Positions 1-8,771 of a stretch of 64,000 nt of DNA are shown one piece after another. Each line of letters opens with the position of its first letter. Position 1 is the first letter of the stretch. Both the position numbers and the translations under genes were made by a program. Under the pieces are notes generated by a model, which ran no database searches, had not been told where the DNA came from, and was given only the letters and a program-made list of their open reading frames with translations. Origin of the DNA: Pullulanibacillus pueri (lineage in GTDB: Bacteria; Bacillota; Bacilli; Bacillales; Sporolactobacillaceae); the NCBI RefSeq assembly GCF_014639255.1, contig NZ_BMFV01000009.1:1-64000 (forward strand), read 5' to 3'.

Positions 1-1
1 A

Positions 2-1051
2 GTCAGCAGAGGAAATCAAATCGCAGTAACCGTTGACCTACAACCAGGAGAAGAAAAAATATTTACCTTACGCGAAGCAAATAACAAGGAGGCGCTTACG
101 ACCAAAAGTGCCCGTCTCAAAGGAAATGATGGCGTCTATGATATGGACGATCTTCTAAAGCTTGATCATGATCAAGAATCAGGGTTAAAAATGACTGAGA
201 ATGGTATAGAATCTCCATATGTAAAGATTAGCTGGCAAGCGGGTAAGGGAATCATTTCTTGGGTCGATAAGCAGACAGGAAATGATTTGCTTAGAGAAGA
301 TCGAGAACACGCCGCTTTCACCCCTGTATATGAGATTACTCCTGCTGATGGAGAAGAGCATATGGCTGAAGTTCGACGGAAAATGGGAAGGAATCGGAAG
401 GGAATGAACGTTCAAAGAATAAGTGGGACGCTAAAAGGTGTAAAAGAGCTTTCGTGTGGACATGTGTATGGTGTTGTGGAGCTTTTGTATGAAACAGCTG
501 GAATGGGCTATTACTCATTACTTTTAAAAGTCTATCACGATCAACCCAGAGTCGATGTATCGGTCCGGATGCATAAAGAGAGTGTATGGGATCCTGAAAA
601 TGTATATATATCTTTGCCGTTCTGTACCGGAGGTGAGCAGTCAAATGAGCTTTGGCTAGATAAGGCAGGTACATTCATTCGACCAGGTATAGATCAATTA
701 CCAGGAACGGGAATTGATTATTATTGTATTCAGGAAGGACTGGCTTATATATCGGATGAAAGTGGGTTGTTAATTGCGACGCCAGATACACCTTTAGTGC
801 AGTTAGGACCTTTAGAATATGGGCAGAGACTTGTGCATGGACAACAAACAGGTAAAGAGCCAAATCACTTATATTCATGGGCGTTAACAAATTATTGGGA
901 GACAAATTTCAAAGCCACACTTGGAGGGTTTTATGAGTTTCGCTATATTGTAAATTGGGGTCATCAAATTGATTCTGCTGATAAAGCCATTCAACTTTGT
1001 CAAAGCTTAAACGTAGGAACAACAGCATTTAGGATCAATCCCCACGGATAG
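2..1051 (+). CDS. GH38-type alpha-mannosidase, C-terminal part (5' end outside window)
   Basis: The frame is open from base 2, so the gene enters from the left; the first internal ATG (143) is not its start. The visible 349 residues align closely with the C-terminal half of the GH38 protein at 1833-4250: both carry RRKMGRNRK/RRRMGRNRK, HKESxWxPENxYxxLPF, IRPGIDQLP and YSWxxxNxWETNFK. GH38 enzymes hydrolyse terminal alpha-mannose from glycans or mannosides. This part is the C-terminal beta-rich region, so the metal site and nucleophile are off-window. It is followed by a terminator and then a tandem paralogue. The family call rests on similarity to the neighbour; substrate is unknown. Confidence 0.85.
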   Translation, partial: VSRGNQIAVTVDLQPGEEKIFTLREANNKEALTTKSARLKGNDGVYDMDDLLKLDHDQESGLKMTENGIESPYVKISWQAGKGIISWVDKQTGNDLLREDREHAAFTPVYEITPADGEEHMAEVRRKMGRNRKGMNVQRISGTLKGVKELSCGHVYGVVELLYETAGMGYYSLLLKVYHDQPRVDVSVRMHKESVWDPENVYISLPFCTGGEQSNELWLDKAGTFIRPGIDQLPGTGIDYYCIQEGLAYISDESGLLIATPDTPLVQLGPLEYGQRLVHGQQTGKEPNHLYSWALTNYWETNFKATLGGFYEFRYIVNWGHQIDSADKAIQLCQSLNVGTTAFRINPHG

Positions 1052-1117
1052 CAGCATGAATTTCTATTTAAGGCCATATTTTATGATTGTTTTTAAATAA
1101 TCTATAGAAGAATATAA

Positions 1118-1146
1118 TAAAAACAGCAGGGGACCTGCTGTTTTTA
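1118..1146 (+). terminator. Rho-independent terminator after the first mannosidase
   Basis: An 11-bp stem AACAGCAGG/CCTGCTGTT with a very short loop is followed by a T-run. It lies 70 bp past the stop codon of the truncated GH38 gene. Confidence 0.85.
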
Positions 1147-1200
1147 TGGTACTTTAATGTAGTATCAATGAGCTTCGACCAGTGAAGATAGAGGTATCCT

Positions 1201-1411
1201 CTGTTTAGCTAGACTTTTGCATAAGCTTTAATGGTTCCGATTGTTTTTTCTTTGGATTGTTCATAGGGGCGAGTGGTATAGTGTTTAACATGTTCGGGAA
1301 TGACCTTCACCTTCTGACACTTTTTCTATTCGATTAATAAGATTGGTTGTTACCCAATTGGGAACAAAGTGAGGGACAACCCGGAAAGGTGGTTGATCAT
1401 TTGTTTTAATC
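1201..1411 (-). pseudogene. Decayed fragment of an unidentified minus-strand gene
   Basis: Read on the minus strand, 1411 to about 1310 gives a protein-like stretch containing PPFRVVPHFVPNWVTTNLI. After a one-base shift near 1318-1325 the reading continues with VKVIPEHVKHYTTRPYEQSK and ends at a TAG near 1210. There is no start codon or ribosome binding site. The amino-acid texture looks like real protein, but I do not recognise the family. It abuts the ROK fragment, so two gene ends are joined head to head here. Evidence is only coding texture plus one frame change. Confidence 0.4.
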
Positions 1412-1415
1412 TTAT

Positions 1416-1736
1416 ATCTCGAAACGAGGTATATTGAACCTCATTCCTGAATCGAAACAGAAAAATGTAAGCGATTTATATCAAGCGGCTCTGAATGGGG
1501 ACAAACAGGCACGGAAAGTTTTTACTACTTTTGGTCGGTTATTGGGGGAAGCTCTTCAAGCTTTTATTTGTTCATTTGAACCTGAAGTGATTGTGTTCGG
1601 AGGCCAAATTTCGAAAAGCTTCGATGAATTTAAGCTGACCTTTAGACAGGCGATAGACAATGAGGATGTCAAAATAGACATTTCAAATCAAGCTCTTAAG
1701 AGTACGTTTATTGGCGCCTATAGCTTAGTAAAGTAG
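1416..1736 (+). pseudogene. C-terminal fragment of a ROK-family kinase/regulator
   Basis: About 105 residues match the end of ROK proteins (sugar kinases or NagC/XylR-type repressors). ISKRGI resembles the conserved (V/I)S-x-RGI after the ROK zinc site, and the end has EPEVIVFGGQIS and an IGAYSL-type C-terminus. The ATP-binding N-terminal domain and the zinc-binding CXCGXXGC motif are missing. The only start in frame is a TTG at 1434 with no convincing ribosome binding site. A ROK gene beside mannosidases is a common sugar-locus arrangement, so this is probably the remnant of a local regulator or mannose/fructose kinase. Confidence 0.6.
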
Positions 1737-1832
1737 AAGCAAAGCAGCTTCACAGCGACTAAATACAATCATTTTAATGGCATTTTGAGTTTATCCTAGG
1801 AGGTCTTCCTTTGAAAACAAAAATGAAAATCT

Positions 1833-4250
1833 ATGTCATTCATCATTTCGCACACGGATATTGGTTATACGGAGAGACAGGAAAAGATTGAAAGATATCA
1901 TGTCGATTTTATTCATCAAGCAATTGCCATTCTTAATCAAATCCACAAGGGAAATAAACCAGAGTGGAGCGGCTTCCGTTGGACATGTGAAAATATGTGG
2001 CAAGTTGAAAACTTTATAAAACAAGCCGATGAAGCGGCTATCAATGATTTTAAAAAGTATATTAAGACGGGTGAAATCGACATTTCTGGTAGCTATCTGA
2101 ATATGACAGAGTTGATCGATTCGAGAGTGCTCTCAGAAAAAACCAAACAGGGTGTTGCACTTTGCAAGACCTTGGGTAAGGATATTGACAGTGCGATGAC
2201 GGCAGATATTAATGGTTATGCTTGGGGCTATTCTGATGCGCTAGTCAATAATGGCATCACACATTTGTTTTCGTGTATCCATCCTCATCATGGTATGTTT
2301 CCTTTGAATAAAAAACAGACTCCTTTTTTCTGGGAAACGCCGAGCGGCCATAAAGTCTTAGTTTGGGTCGGGGACCATTATCATTTAGGCAATGAACTGA
2401 TCATTTCGCCTAATGGGGGCACGACCTATACGATTCGCGATGAACTCGCAGGTCAAGTCCATACTCAGCAATTGGACGTCTCTGAAAAAAGAATCTATCG
2501 CTATGTCGAGAATTTAATAGAAGAAGGCTATTCGCTCAACTATTTACCGATTATGGTCTCGGGTGTGATCACAGATAATAGTCCCCCAAGTGGTCGGATT
2601 ATGGAGTTCATTCAAAAATGGAATGAGAAGCATGGCGATGAAATTGAGCTCGAAATGAGTTCGCTCCATGATTTCTTTAAAGTCTTGCGAACAGATGAGG
2701 AAAACATTCCAACTTATAGCGGGGATTGGAATGACTGGTGGGCCGACGGTGTGGGCTCAACACCGGCTATCGTGAAGCATTTTAGAGAGGCACAGCGGAA
2801 ATACCAACTCAGCCACAAATTGGATCCAAATGGTGCATTAGGAAAGAAAGAGTGGGTGGATCAGGCAAGGGACCATCTTATGATGTATGCGGAACACACT
2901 TGGGGGTATTCCTCTTCGGTGTCCGAGCCCTGGGCAACACTTGTCAATGATCTTGAGTTAAGAAAAGCAGGATATGCGATCAAGGCGCATGAAGCGATTT
3001 CCCGAAATCTTGATGAAGTTTTGAGCCAAAAGGGGGAAGTCTCTATTTCTCCAGAGAGAGAAAAGCGTTTTAAAGTCGTTAATCCTCATGAGACCAAGGT
3101 GAAGGACAGCGCTCTTATTTATTTAGAATACTGGGACTATGTCGATGGAGAGTATTATTCTGGAGATCATTTCGATGACTTTATTGAGGTGATAGATGAA
3201 GAGACTGGGGCCATTCTTCCCTCACAATCTACACCTATCGCGCGTGCTCGGGAAATTGAAGTGTTAGTCGAATTGAATCCACATGAGGAAAAAGTGATCA
3301 GAGTCCGCAGGAAAAATGATCACAGCTCTTTTACAGTTAAAAACTATGCCTATGTTGGAGCTGAAGGCGTCGAGGACATCATCGTTGTGAATGATCAGAG
3401 CCCTATCAAAACGAAGGATCATTATGTTGAGACCCCTTATTACAAAATAGAATTTGATGAACAGGTTGGCATAAAAACAATCCTGGATAAAACCGATGGA
3501 AAAGCCATTGTCAAAACCCATGGAGCTTATAGCCCGTTCCAGGGGATCTATGAAAGAACTGCGATTAAAACGACACCCAATGAGGAAAGAAGAAGAATGG
3601 GGAGAAATAGAAAGAGCCTATCCACTGAGCGATTCACAGCGCAATTAACGGATGTTCAAGTGAAGCGTCAAGGCCAAGTTTATTCTGTTGTCGAACTGAG
3701 TTACCAATTAGAAGGAACGAAAGCCTATATTGTTGAATTAAAGGTTTACCATGCGCTCCCTAAAATTTCCGTAGCGATAAAACTGCATAAGGAAAGCTAT
3801 TGGGAACCCGAAAATCTCTATGTCGCCCTGCCTTTTACAACGGGAGAGGAAGAAACGTTATTTGTAGAAAAAACGGGCTGCATCATTCGCCCTGGTATCG
3901 ATCAATTGCCTTACACGAACAAAGAATTTTATCTCCTGCAAAACGGCTTAGCCTATGTGAGTGAAAATAAAGGGATGGCCATTGCCTTAAAAGATACACC
4001 CCTTATTACCATGGGCGATCTCAAACATCACTTAATAGAACTATGCCCAGAAAATGATGTTGAACATAACCGGGCCCCCGTGTATTCATGGGTGATGAAT
4101 AACTTCTGGGAAACCAATTTTAAAGTCGATCTCTCCGGCTTCTATCAATTTGAATACACGTTGTACACCTCAGCGGATCTAAATCATAAAGAAAAAGCCA
4201 TTCAGCAGTGCCAACAGTTAAACGAAGGCCTCATCGCTTTTGGGACATAG
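1833..4250 (+). CDS. GH38 family alpha-mannosidase (N-terminus frameshifted)
   Basis: This 805-residue glycoside hydrolase family 38 enzyme carries SHTDIGY at the N-terminus (metal-binding His/Asp), TADINGYAWGY near residue 122 (expected nucleophile region) and AEHTWGYSSS near 354 (third metal-ligand region). The C-terminal half is homologous to the truncated paralogue upstream. The proper start seems to be TTG 1811 or ATG 1823 behind AGGAGG (1799-1804), giving MKIYVIHH, but an extra T in the TTT at 1846-1848 moves that frame out of SHTDIGY. ATG 1833 restores the frame but has no ribosome binding site. Either the gene is damaged or the base is a sequencing error. It likely removes mannose from mannosides in the cytoplasm. 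Confidence 0.85.
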   Translation: MSFIISHTDIGYTERQEKIERYHVDFIHQAIAILNQIHKGNKPEWSGFRWTCENMWQVENFIKQADEAAINDFKKYIKTGEIDISGSYLNMTELIDSRVLSEKTKQGVALCKTLGKDIDSAMTADINGYAWGYSDALVNNGITHLFSCIHPHHGMFPLNKKQTPFFWETPSGHKVLVWVGDHYHLGNELIISPNGGTTYTIRDELAGQVHTQQLDVSEKRIYRYVENLIEEGYSLNYLPIMVSGVITDNSPPSGRIMEFIQKWNEKHGDEIELEMSSLHDFFKVLRTDEENIPTYSGDWNDWWADGVGSTPAIVKHFREAQRKYQLSHKLDPNGALGKKEWVDQARDHLMMYAEHTWGYSSSVSEPWATLVNDLELRKAGYAIKAHEAISRNLDEVLSQKGEVSISPEREKRFKVVNPHETKVKDSALIYLEYWDYVDGEYYSGDHFDDFIEVIDEETGAILPSQSTPIARAREIEVLVELNPHEEKVIRVRRKNDHSSFTVKNYAYVGAEGVEDIIVVNDQSPIKTKDHYVETPYYKIEFDEQVGIKTILDKTDGKAIVKTHGAYSPFQGIYERTAIKTTPNEERRRMGRNRKSLSTERFTAQLTDVQVKRQGQVYSVVELSYQLEGTKAYIVELKVYHALPKISVAIKLHKESYWEPENLYVALPFTTGEEETLFVEKTGCIIRPGIDQLPYTNKEFYLLQNGLAYVSENKGMAIALKDTPLITMGDLKHHLIELCPENDVEHNRAPVYSWVMNNFWETNFKVDLSGFYQFEYTLYTSADLNHKEKAIQQCQQLNEGLIAFGT

Positions 4251-4269
4251 GGACAGGAACCTTGTCCCA
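4241..4269 (+). repeat. GGGACA/TGTCCC short palindromic element, copy 1
   Basis: The element reads TGGGACATAGGGACAGG, then AACC, then TTGTCCCA, so a GGGACA arm pairs with a TGTCCC arm. It overlaps the end of the mannosidase gene, and its TAG is the gene's stop codon. Related copies lie at 7942, 13327, 14840 and 38613. It resembles REP-type elements mobilised in trans by RAYT transposases; no such transposase is in the window. Confidence 0.65.
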
Positions 4270-4297
4270 GTGGCTACTCCCTTAGCGGAGTGGGAAT

Positions 4298-4336
4298 ATA
4301 AATAAGCATCCACTCTTATGGTGAATGCTTATTTAT
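4298..4336. terminator. Bidirectional terminator between mannosidase and nhaC remnant
   Basis: A perfect 12-bp inverted repeat, ATAAATAAGCAT/ATGCTTATTTAT, has a 15-base loop. It lies between convergent genes, so it probably stops transcription from both sides, although the T-run is weak in each direction. Confidence 0.65.
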
Positions 4337-4356
4337 AGTTGAGCTTTAAAGTCTTT

Positions 4357-5842
4357 TTATACTGAGGGGGTCTGGCCTGGGTCTGTTGAGTTGCTGCCTT
4401 CCCTTTTCTCTAATTTCCGTATACCAAATCCTCGTGTGAGAGGGGAAAGGAATGCATAGAGTGCTGAGAAGACGAATCCGCCTAAGTTGAAAATCGCCCA
4501 AGGGAGAAAGGTGAAATTGTCTACACCTAGGGTAGTCGCGATAAAAACGCCAGAGACGGTCCAAGGCATCAGCACTTCAGTAATCGTAACAGAGTCTTCC
4601 ATGCTACGAGAGAGATTCACAGGATGTAAGCCTTTTGCTTTGTAAATATCCCCATAGATGTCTTTGATTAAGAAGAAGGTGACAAGAGCATTAGAGGTAC
4701 AGCAAATGGTAGCGAATCCAGTCACCAGTGTGGCAAAGACAATACTTCCTGTTGATCTGAGATATTTAATGATGTGTTGCAAGACGGCCTTCAGCGAACC
4801 AGATACTTCTAAAGCAGATGCAAAGAAAAAGGCATAGAAGATAAAGGCTGTTGAATTATACATAGAGTAAAGACCGCCGCGATTAAGTAGGGAAGCGACA
4901 TCGTCAGTAATAATACTCGGGTCTAAAGACGGGATTGTCTCTTTTAAAATATCGACATTAAACCCTTCGACTGTTGCGGTGAATAAGTTGCTCAATGAGA
5001 CATGCTGAAAACATAAGGCAAGAATCATCGCGGCTAGAGACGATATAAAGAGCACGATCAAAGGTGACTTTTTCATGATTGAGCCAACAAGGACGATGAC
5101 CGGTGGAATCAGTAGAAGAATATTCAGATTGAAAAGCTGATCCATGGTCGAAAGCATATCTTACACATGTTTTAGGTTCGTCGTATTCGTGTTAATGCCA
5201 AGTCCAACTGAGTAAAACACAATCATGGCGACGATTGATGATGGAATGGCGGTAAACAGCATGTGTTTTATATGCTCATAGATATTGGCTTCGGCAGCTA
5301 AAGAGCTCATATTCGTTGTATCCGAAAGAGGGGAGAGTTTATCGCCAAAATAGGATCCGGAAACGACAGCACCAGCTGTAATAGCTAAGGAAAGATCCAT
5401 CGTTTGGGCAATGCCTATCAACGCAACACCGACAGTCCCTGCTGCCCCCCCAAGAAGTCCCTGTACAAGTTGAAACAATGGCTGTAACGATAAAGGCCAT
5501 AAGGTAGAGATAGTTAGGGTCAATAATTTTGAGCCCATAATAGATAAAATAGGGGATGGTTCCTGAAATAATCCAGCTTCCTATAAGCAGGCCAATGCTT
5601 AAAAGGATCAGTATTGCTGGTAGGGCTTTTTTAATCTTAGAGCCCATCACAGTAATAATGGTATCCCATTTGTTTCCATTAATAATGGCGAAAAGGCTAA
5701 AGATGACACCAGAGAAAACGAGCATGATTTCTGCTGGATATTTAAGTATCCCAATCCCTACAATGAAGATGGCAACTGAAATGATGATAGGGATAAGAGC
5801 CAAACCGAGAGAGGGAAGTCTTACTTCTTGATTATGATTCAT
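4357..5842 (-). pseudogene. nhaC: NhaC-family Na+/H+ antiporter, broken by a frameshift and a stop
   Basis: Three pieces join into one integral-membrane antiporter of about 490 residues. The 5' piece ends in VSTCTGTSWG. A run of seven C on the plus strand (5445-5451) shifts the frame; six would restore the NhaC-like continuation GAAGTVGVALIGIA. The middle piece ends at TAA 5161-5163, and the same frame resumes immediately with DMLSTMDQLFN, so this is a simple nonsense codon. SGSYFGDKLSPLSDTTN and the paired hydrophobic segments fit the NhaC family, which exports Na+ in exchange for H+. With two independent lesions the gene is very probably dead. It is convergent with the mannosidase and downstream of the cystathionine lyase-type gene. 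Confidence 0.85.
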
Positions 5843-5890
5843 AATAAGTCATCATCCTTTCAATCTTTTATCGAAGCAATAACATAAAGC

Positions 5891-7081
5891 TTAGGCTTTT
5901 ATTTTTCTAAAAGCTTGGTCAAGATCGGCAATCTGTGCTTCTGCCCCTTCAAGCCCGATAGATAGGCGAATGAGCCCTAAAGGAATCCCTTGTTCTTTTA
6001 ATTGGGCCTCGTTGTCATTTTTAATGGGGCTATTCACGAGACTTTCAAATCCTCCCCAACTGACCCCGATTTTGAATAAACGGAGGGCATCAATAAACTT
6101 GGAAACCCCTTCAAAATGTGCCTGCCTCAACTCGAAACTGAGTAATCCAGAGTAGCCGAGCATTTGTGAGTTTACGATAGTTTGCATTTCACCAGATTCC
6201 ACATACGGGTGATGAATGGCTGTGACATCCTCCTGTTGTTTGAGATACTCGATCACTTTAGACACATTTGCTTGGTGTTGTGCCATTCTTACCGGTAGTG
6301 TGCGCAGACCTCGTAGAATAAGATAGGCATCAAAAGGGCCTAGCACTGATCCGTTGAGCTGATGACCATATTCAAAAATGGTATCGATTAATTCGTGACT
6401 CCCAATTACCGCTCCTCCAACAACATCACTGTGACCGCCGAGATATTTTGTCAGAGAGTGAATGGAGAGATCGATGCCAAGCTCTATCGGTTTCTGGTAA
6501 AGAGGGGTAGCCCAAGTGTTATCAATAGCAGTTATAATGCCTCGACTTTTGGCTAATGTTGCTAATGCCTTTAAGTCCACAAATTTCATCAACATCGTCC
6601 CAGGGCTTTCAACATAGATGATTTTTGTATTGTCTTTAATGGCGCTTTCAACGTTCTTCATGTTGTGATCGACCACATCATGTTCAATATTGAATTTTTC
6701 TAGGTGTTTTAATAGCTGGGATGTCGGTCCATAGATATTGTTCACAAATAAAACGTGGTCACCACTCTGCAAAAGAGAGAGGAAGACAGCACTAATGGCG
6801 CCCATGCCAGAGCCAAAGCATTTGCATTGCTCACCTCTTTCCAATTGAGCTAATTTTTTTTCTAAAAGGTGGACTGTTGGATTAACCCCCCGTGAGTACA
6901 CATATTTCTCTCTTTCTTGTTTTTGTGACTCGGTGAAGCTCTCAAACGACTTGAATGTAAATAAACTGGTTTGGAAAATGGGAGGTGATACCGCTCCGTG
7001 ATATTGAGAGGCTCCTAAAGCTAAATCGGTACATATCTTTTCATCAGTCAGTGTCATAGGTGTGCGAATCTCCTTTGTCAA
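5891..7081 (-). CDS. Cys/Met-metabolism PLP enzyme (cystathionine beta/gamma-lyase type)
   Basis: The gene is full length at 396 residues for the Cys/Met metabolism PLP family (MetB, MetC, MGL). Visible motifs are SRGVNPTVHLLE, the PLP-phosphate region FGSGMGAIS near 89-97, AIDNTWATP (Asp187, which pairs with the pyridine nitrogen) and SIHSLTKYLGGHSDVVGG with Schiff-base Lys212. The family performs beta- or gamma-elimination or replacement on sulfur amino acids; the exact reaction cannot be fixed from sequence by eye. The start follows an AAAGGAGA site (5'-CAAAGGAGATTCGC). It lies 48 bp upstream of the broken nhaC on the same strand, so the two may have formed an operon. It is divergent from the FadR-type regulator at 7257. 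Confidence 0.85.
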   Translation of the reverse strand: MTKEIRTPMTLTDEKICTDLALGASQYHGAVSPPIFQTSLFTFKSFESFTESQKQEREKYVYSRGVNPTVHLLEKKLAQLERGEQCKCFGSGMGAISAVFLSLLQSGDHVLFVNNIYGPTSQLLKHLEKFNIEHDVVDHNMKNVESAIKDNTKIIYVESPGTMLMKFVDLKALATLAKSRGIITAIDNTWATPLYQKPIELGIDLSIHSLTKYLGGHSDVVGGAVIGSHELIDTIFEYGHQLNGSVLGPFDAYLILRGLRTLPVRMAQHQANVSKVIEYLKQQEDVTAIHHPYVESGEMQTIVNSQMLGYSGLLSFELRQAHFEGVSKFIDALRLFKIGVSWGGFESLVNSPIKNDNEAQLKEQGIPLGLIRLSIGLEGAEAQIADLDQAFRKIKA

Positions 7082-7256
7082 ATGTAAAAACTATCTAAGA
7101 TGACAGTAAATTATGATGTTGTCTATAGGTTAGCATACTTTCAGCCTGTATGAAAGCATAAATTATTCAGAAAAGTAAAGACTGAGTGACTATGTTATAA
7201 TTTCTTTAGAATAAAAGAATGACGGATAATTATTTAAGTGACGTAGAGGTGTTGAG

Positions 7257-7940
7257 ATGAAAGTACTCAAAAAGCAGCGTTTATCAGAACGCGTAGCTGG
7301 AGAAATAAAAAATTATATTAAGCAAAAGGATCTTAAAAAAGGCGATCGACTGCCACCGGCGGATACCCTAATAACAATGCTCGGTATAGGACGTTCATCG
7401 TTAAGAGAGGCCTTGCAGTTATTAGAAACACAGGGGTTTATCGAAGTTTTGAACGGAAAAGGGATCTTTGTAAAGGAGGTCAAACCGTTTTCGATACAAA
7501 CCACGTTGGATATTGAGAATGAGAAGGAATTTCTGCTTGAAGCTCTAGACGTCAGAATGGCGATAGAAGGAAAGGCTGTCGATTTGGCCGTAGAGAAAGC
7601 CACTCAGAAGGATATTGATGAAATGGATTTTCATCTCCAAGAATATAGAAAGTATATTCAATCCGGTGAAAGAAGAAAGGCGAATAAGGCGGATGCTCAG
7701 TTCCATCATGCACTGTATAGGGCCGCAAAAAATGCCCTTTTACTAAGCATTATTGATTCTGTATCCGATACTTTTAACGAGTTTTTTAATGAACCTTTTG
7801 GTGTCCATGATATTTTCGACAAAAGCTTTCCTTATCATCAGACGCTTTTAACCGCTATAAAAAATAAAGATTTGAAAAGCGCACGCGAAGCCTTTACTAA
7901 CCTCATGGCATCCGTGAAGACATCGATTATGGAGGTATAA
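7257..7940 (+). CDS. GntR-family transcriptional regulator, FadR subfamily
   Basis: This 227-residue regulator has an N-terminal winged helix (LSERVAGEIKNYIKQ, GDRLPPADTL, GRSSLREALQLLETQGFIEV, residues about 8-70). An FCD ligand-binding helical domain follows (LDVRMAIEGKAVDLA, DAQFHHALYRAA, FPYHQTLLTAI), with the His/Asp residues that bind a metal and a carboxylate effector in this subfamily. It is divergently transcribed from the cystathionine lyase-type gene across 175 bp, which makes that operon its most likely target. A TATAAT lies at 7195-7200. It has a weak GAGG ribosome binding site. Its stop is followed after one base by a GGGACA element. Confidence 0.88.
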   Translation: MKVLKKQRLSERVAGEIKNYIKQKDLKKGDRLPPADTLITMLGIGRSSLREALQLLETQGFIEVLNGKGIFVKEVKPFSIQTTLDIENEKEFLLEALDVRMAIEGKAVDLAVEKATQKDIDEMDFHLQEYRKYIQSGERRKANKADAQFHHALYRAAKNALLLSIIDSVSDTFNEFFNEPFGVHDIFDKSFPYHQTLLTAIKNKDLKSAREAFTNLMASVKTSIMEV

Positions 7941-7941
7941 G

Positions 7942-7970
7942 TGGGACATGGGGTCAGGTTCCTTGTCCCA
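7942..7970 (+). repeat. GGGACA/TGTCCC short palindromic element, copy 2
   Basis: It reads TGGGACATGGGGTCAGG, TT, CCTTGTCCCA and begins two bases after the stop codon of the GntR-family gene. It is the same element type as at 4241. The rest of 7971-8366 holds a terminator and an unassigned leader; I see no further gene there. Confidence 0.65.
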
Positions 7971-8007
7971 GTAATGTGACAAGAGAAAAGGTGAAGTACT
8001 CAATATA

Positions 8008-8050
8008 AGGCTACCTCATTTGGAAATCAACCATATGGGGTAGCTTTTTT
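8008..8050 (+). terminator. Terminator after the FadR-type regulator
   Basis: GCTACC (8010-8015) pairs with GGTAGC (8039-8044), with extra pairing inside the loop, followed by six T. Confidence 0.65.
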
Positions 8051-8366
8051 AAAAGATCAGATCATTTCTGGCCAGCAGAACGGTGTGGCTCACCGCTCCT
8101 ATTAGTGTTGACGATGCCTTTTGGTAAAAAATATTTTAATGTCCAGCTAGATGGGGACCGGGCATGTGATTGGGACTCTCTTTTTTAAATGGTCTTCTTT
8201 TGGTTTGAAGGTTACAAGTGTGAGATAAACTTTATGCGTTGATAGGGAATGTACATTCCATATCTGTGCGCATCTATGATAAAATGAAGAAGCAACTAAT
8301 ATTGTTAGGGTGGTTGGTTGTCGCTCTTCTTTCAGATCTTTTTAGATCGGAAAGGAGGTGATAATC

Positions 8367-8519
8367 ATGGACCTATTTCTTGAATGTCTAAGGGAAGTTT
8401 TGAAGGGGATAGTGCGTGAATTAAGTGCATATATCTTTCGGAAAAGCATTCTAGACAACAAGAAAACCACCCTACTCCGTCAAAAAGTAAAGGGTGGTTT
8501 TCAGCAAAAGACAAAATAA
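8367..8519 (+). CDS. 50-residue small protein in a hairpin-rich repeated module
   Basis: An unusually strong AAAGGAGGTGAT ribosome binding site (8351-8362) sits just before ATG 8367. The product starts MDLFLECLREVLKGIVREL, an amphipathic helix, and ends with a basic tail containing NKKTT, KVKGGF and QQKTK. The coding DNA for KKTT and GGF forms a hairpin (AACCACCCT/AGGGTGGTT). A decayed relative with the same tail (NKETT, KKKGGF) and the same downstream terminator lies at 21136-21292, so this is a repeated module. Function is unknown. A small membrane-active or type I toxin-like peptide is one possibility, based only on size, amphipathicity and structured flanks. Confidence 0.6.
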   Translation: MDLFLECLREVLKGIVRELSAYIFRKSILDNKKTTLLRQKVKGGFQQKTK

Positions 8520-8556
8520 TATTTGACAACCGCCACCCTGACGGTAGAGGTTGCAT

Positions 8557-8584
8557 AGAGAAGTGTTCGCGCACTTCTCTTTTA
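8557..8584 (+). terminator. Terminator of the small-ORF module
   Basis: A perfect 9-bp stem AGAGAAGTG/CACTTCTCT with loop TTCGCG is followed by TTTT. Just upstream, 8524-8553 contains TTGACAACC...GGTTG, which pairs over 5 bp and is conserved in the second copy. The remaining bases to 8771 show no other gene. Confidence 0.8.
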
Positions 8585-8771
8585 ATTATATGTCCATTAT
8601 ACAAAATATTATTCGAAATTTCTATAGGTAGCTGTACTTTGTAAATTGTGGGTGGATTCATATGAAAGTTAAATGTTTTAACACTGAATGGGTCATTATT
8701 TTTGTAAGCGCTCCAACACTGGCTCATTTTGTTATACACTATAAAGTAAAGAACGAAAGCAATGGAGTGGG

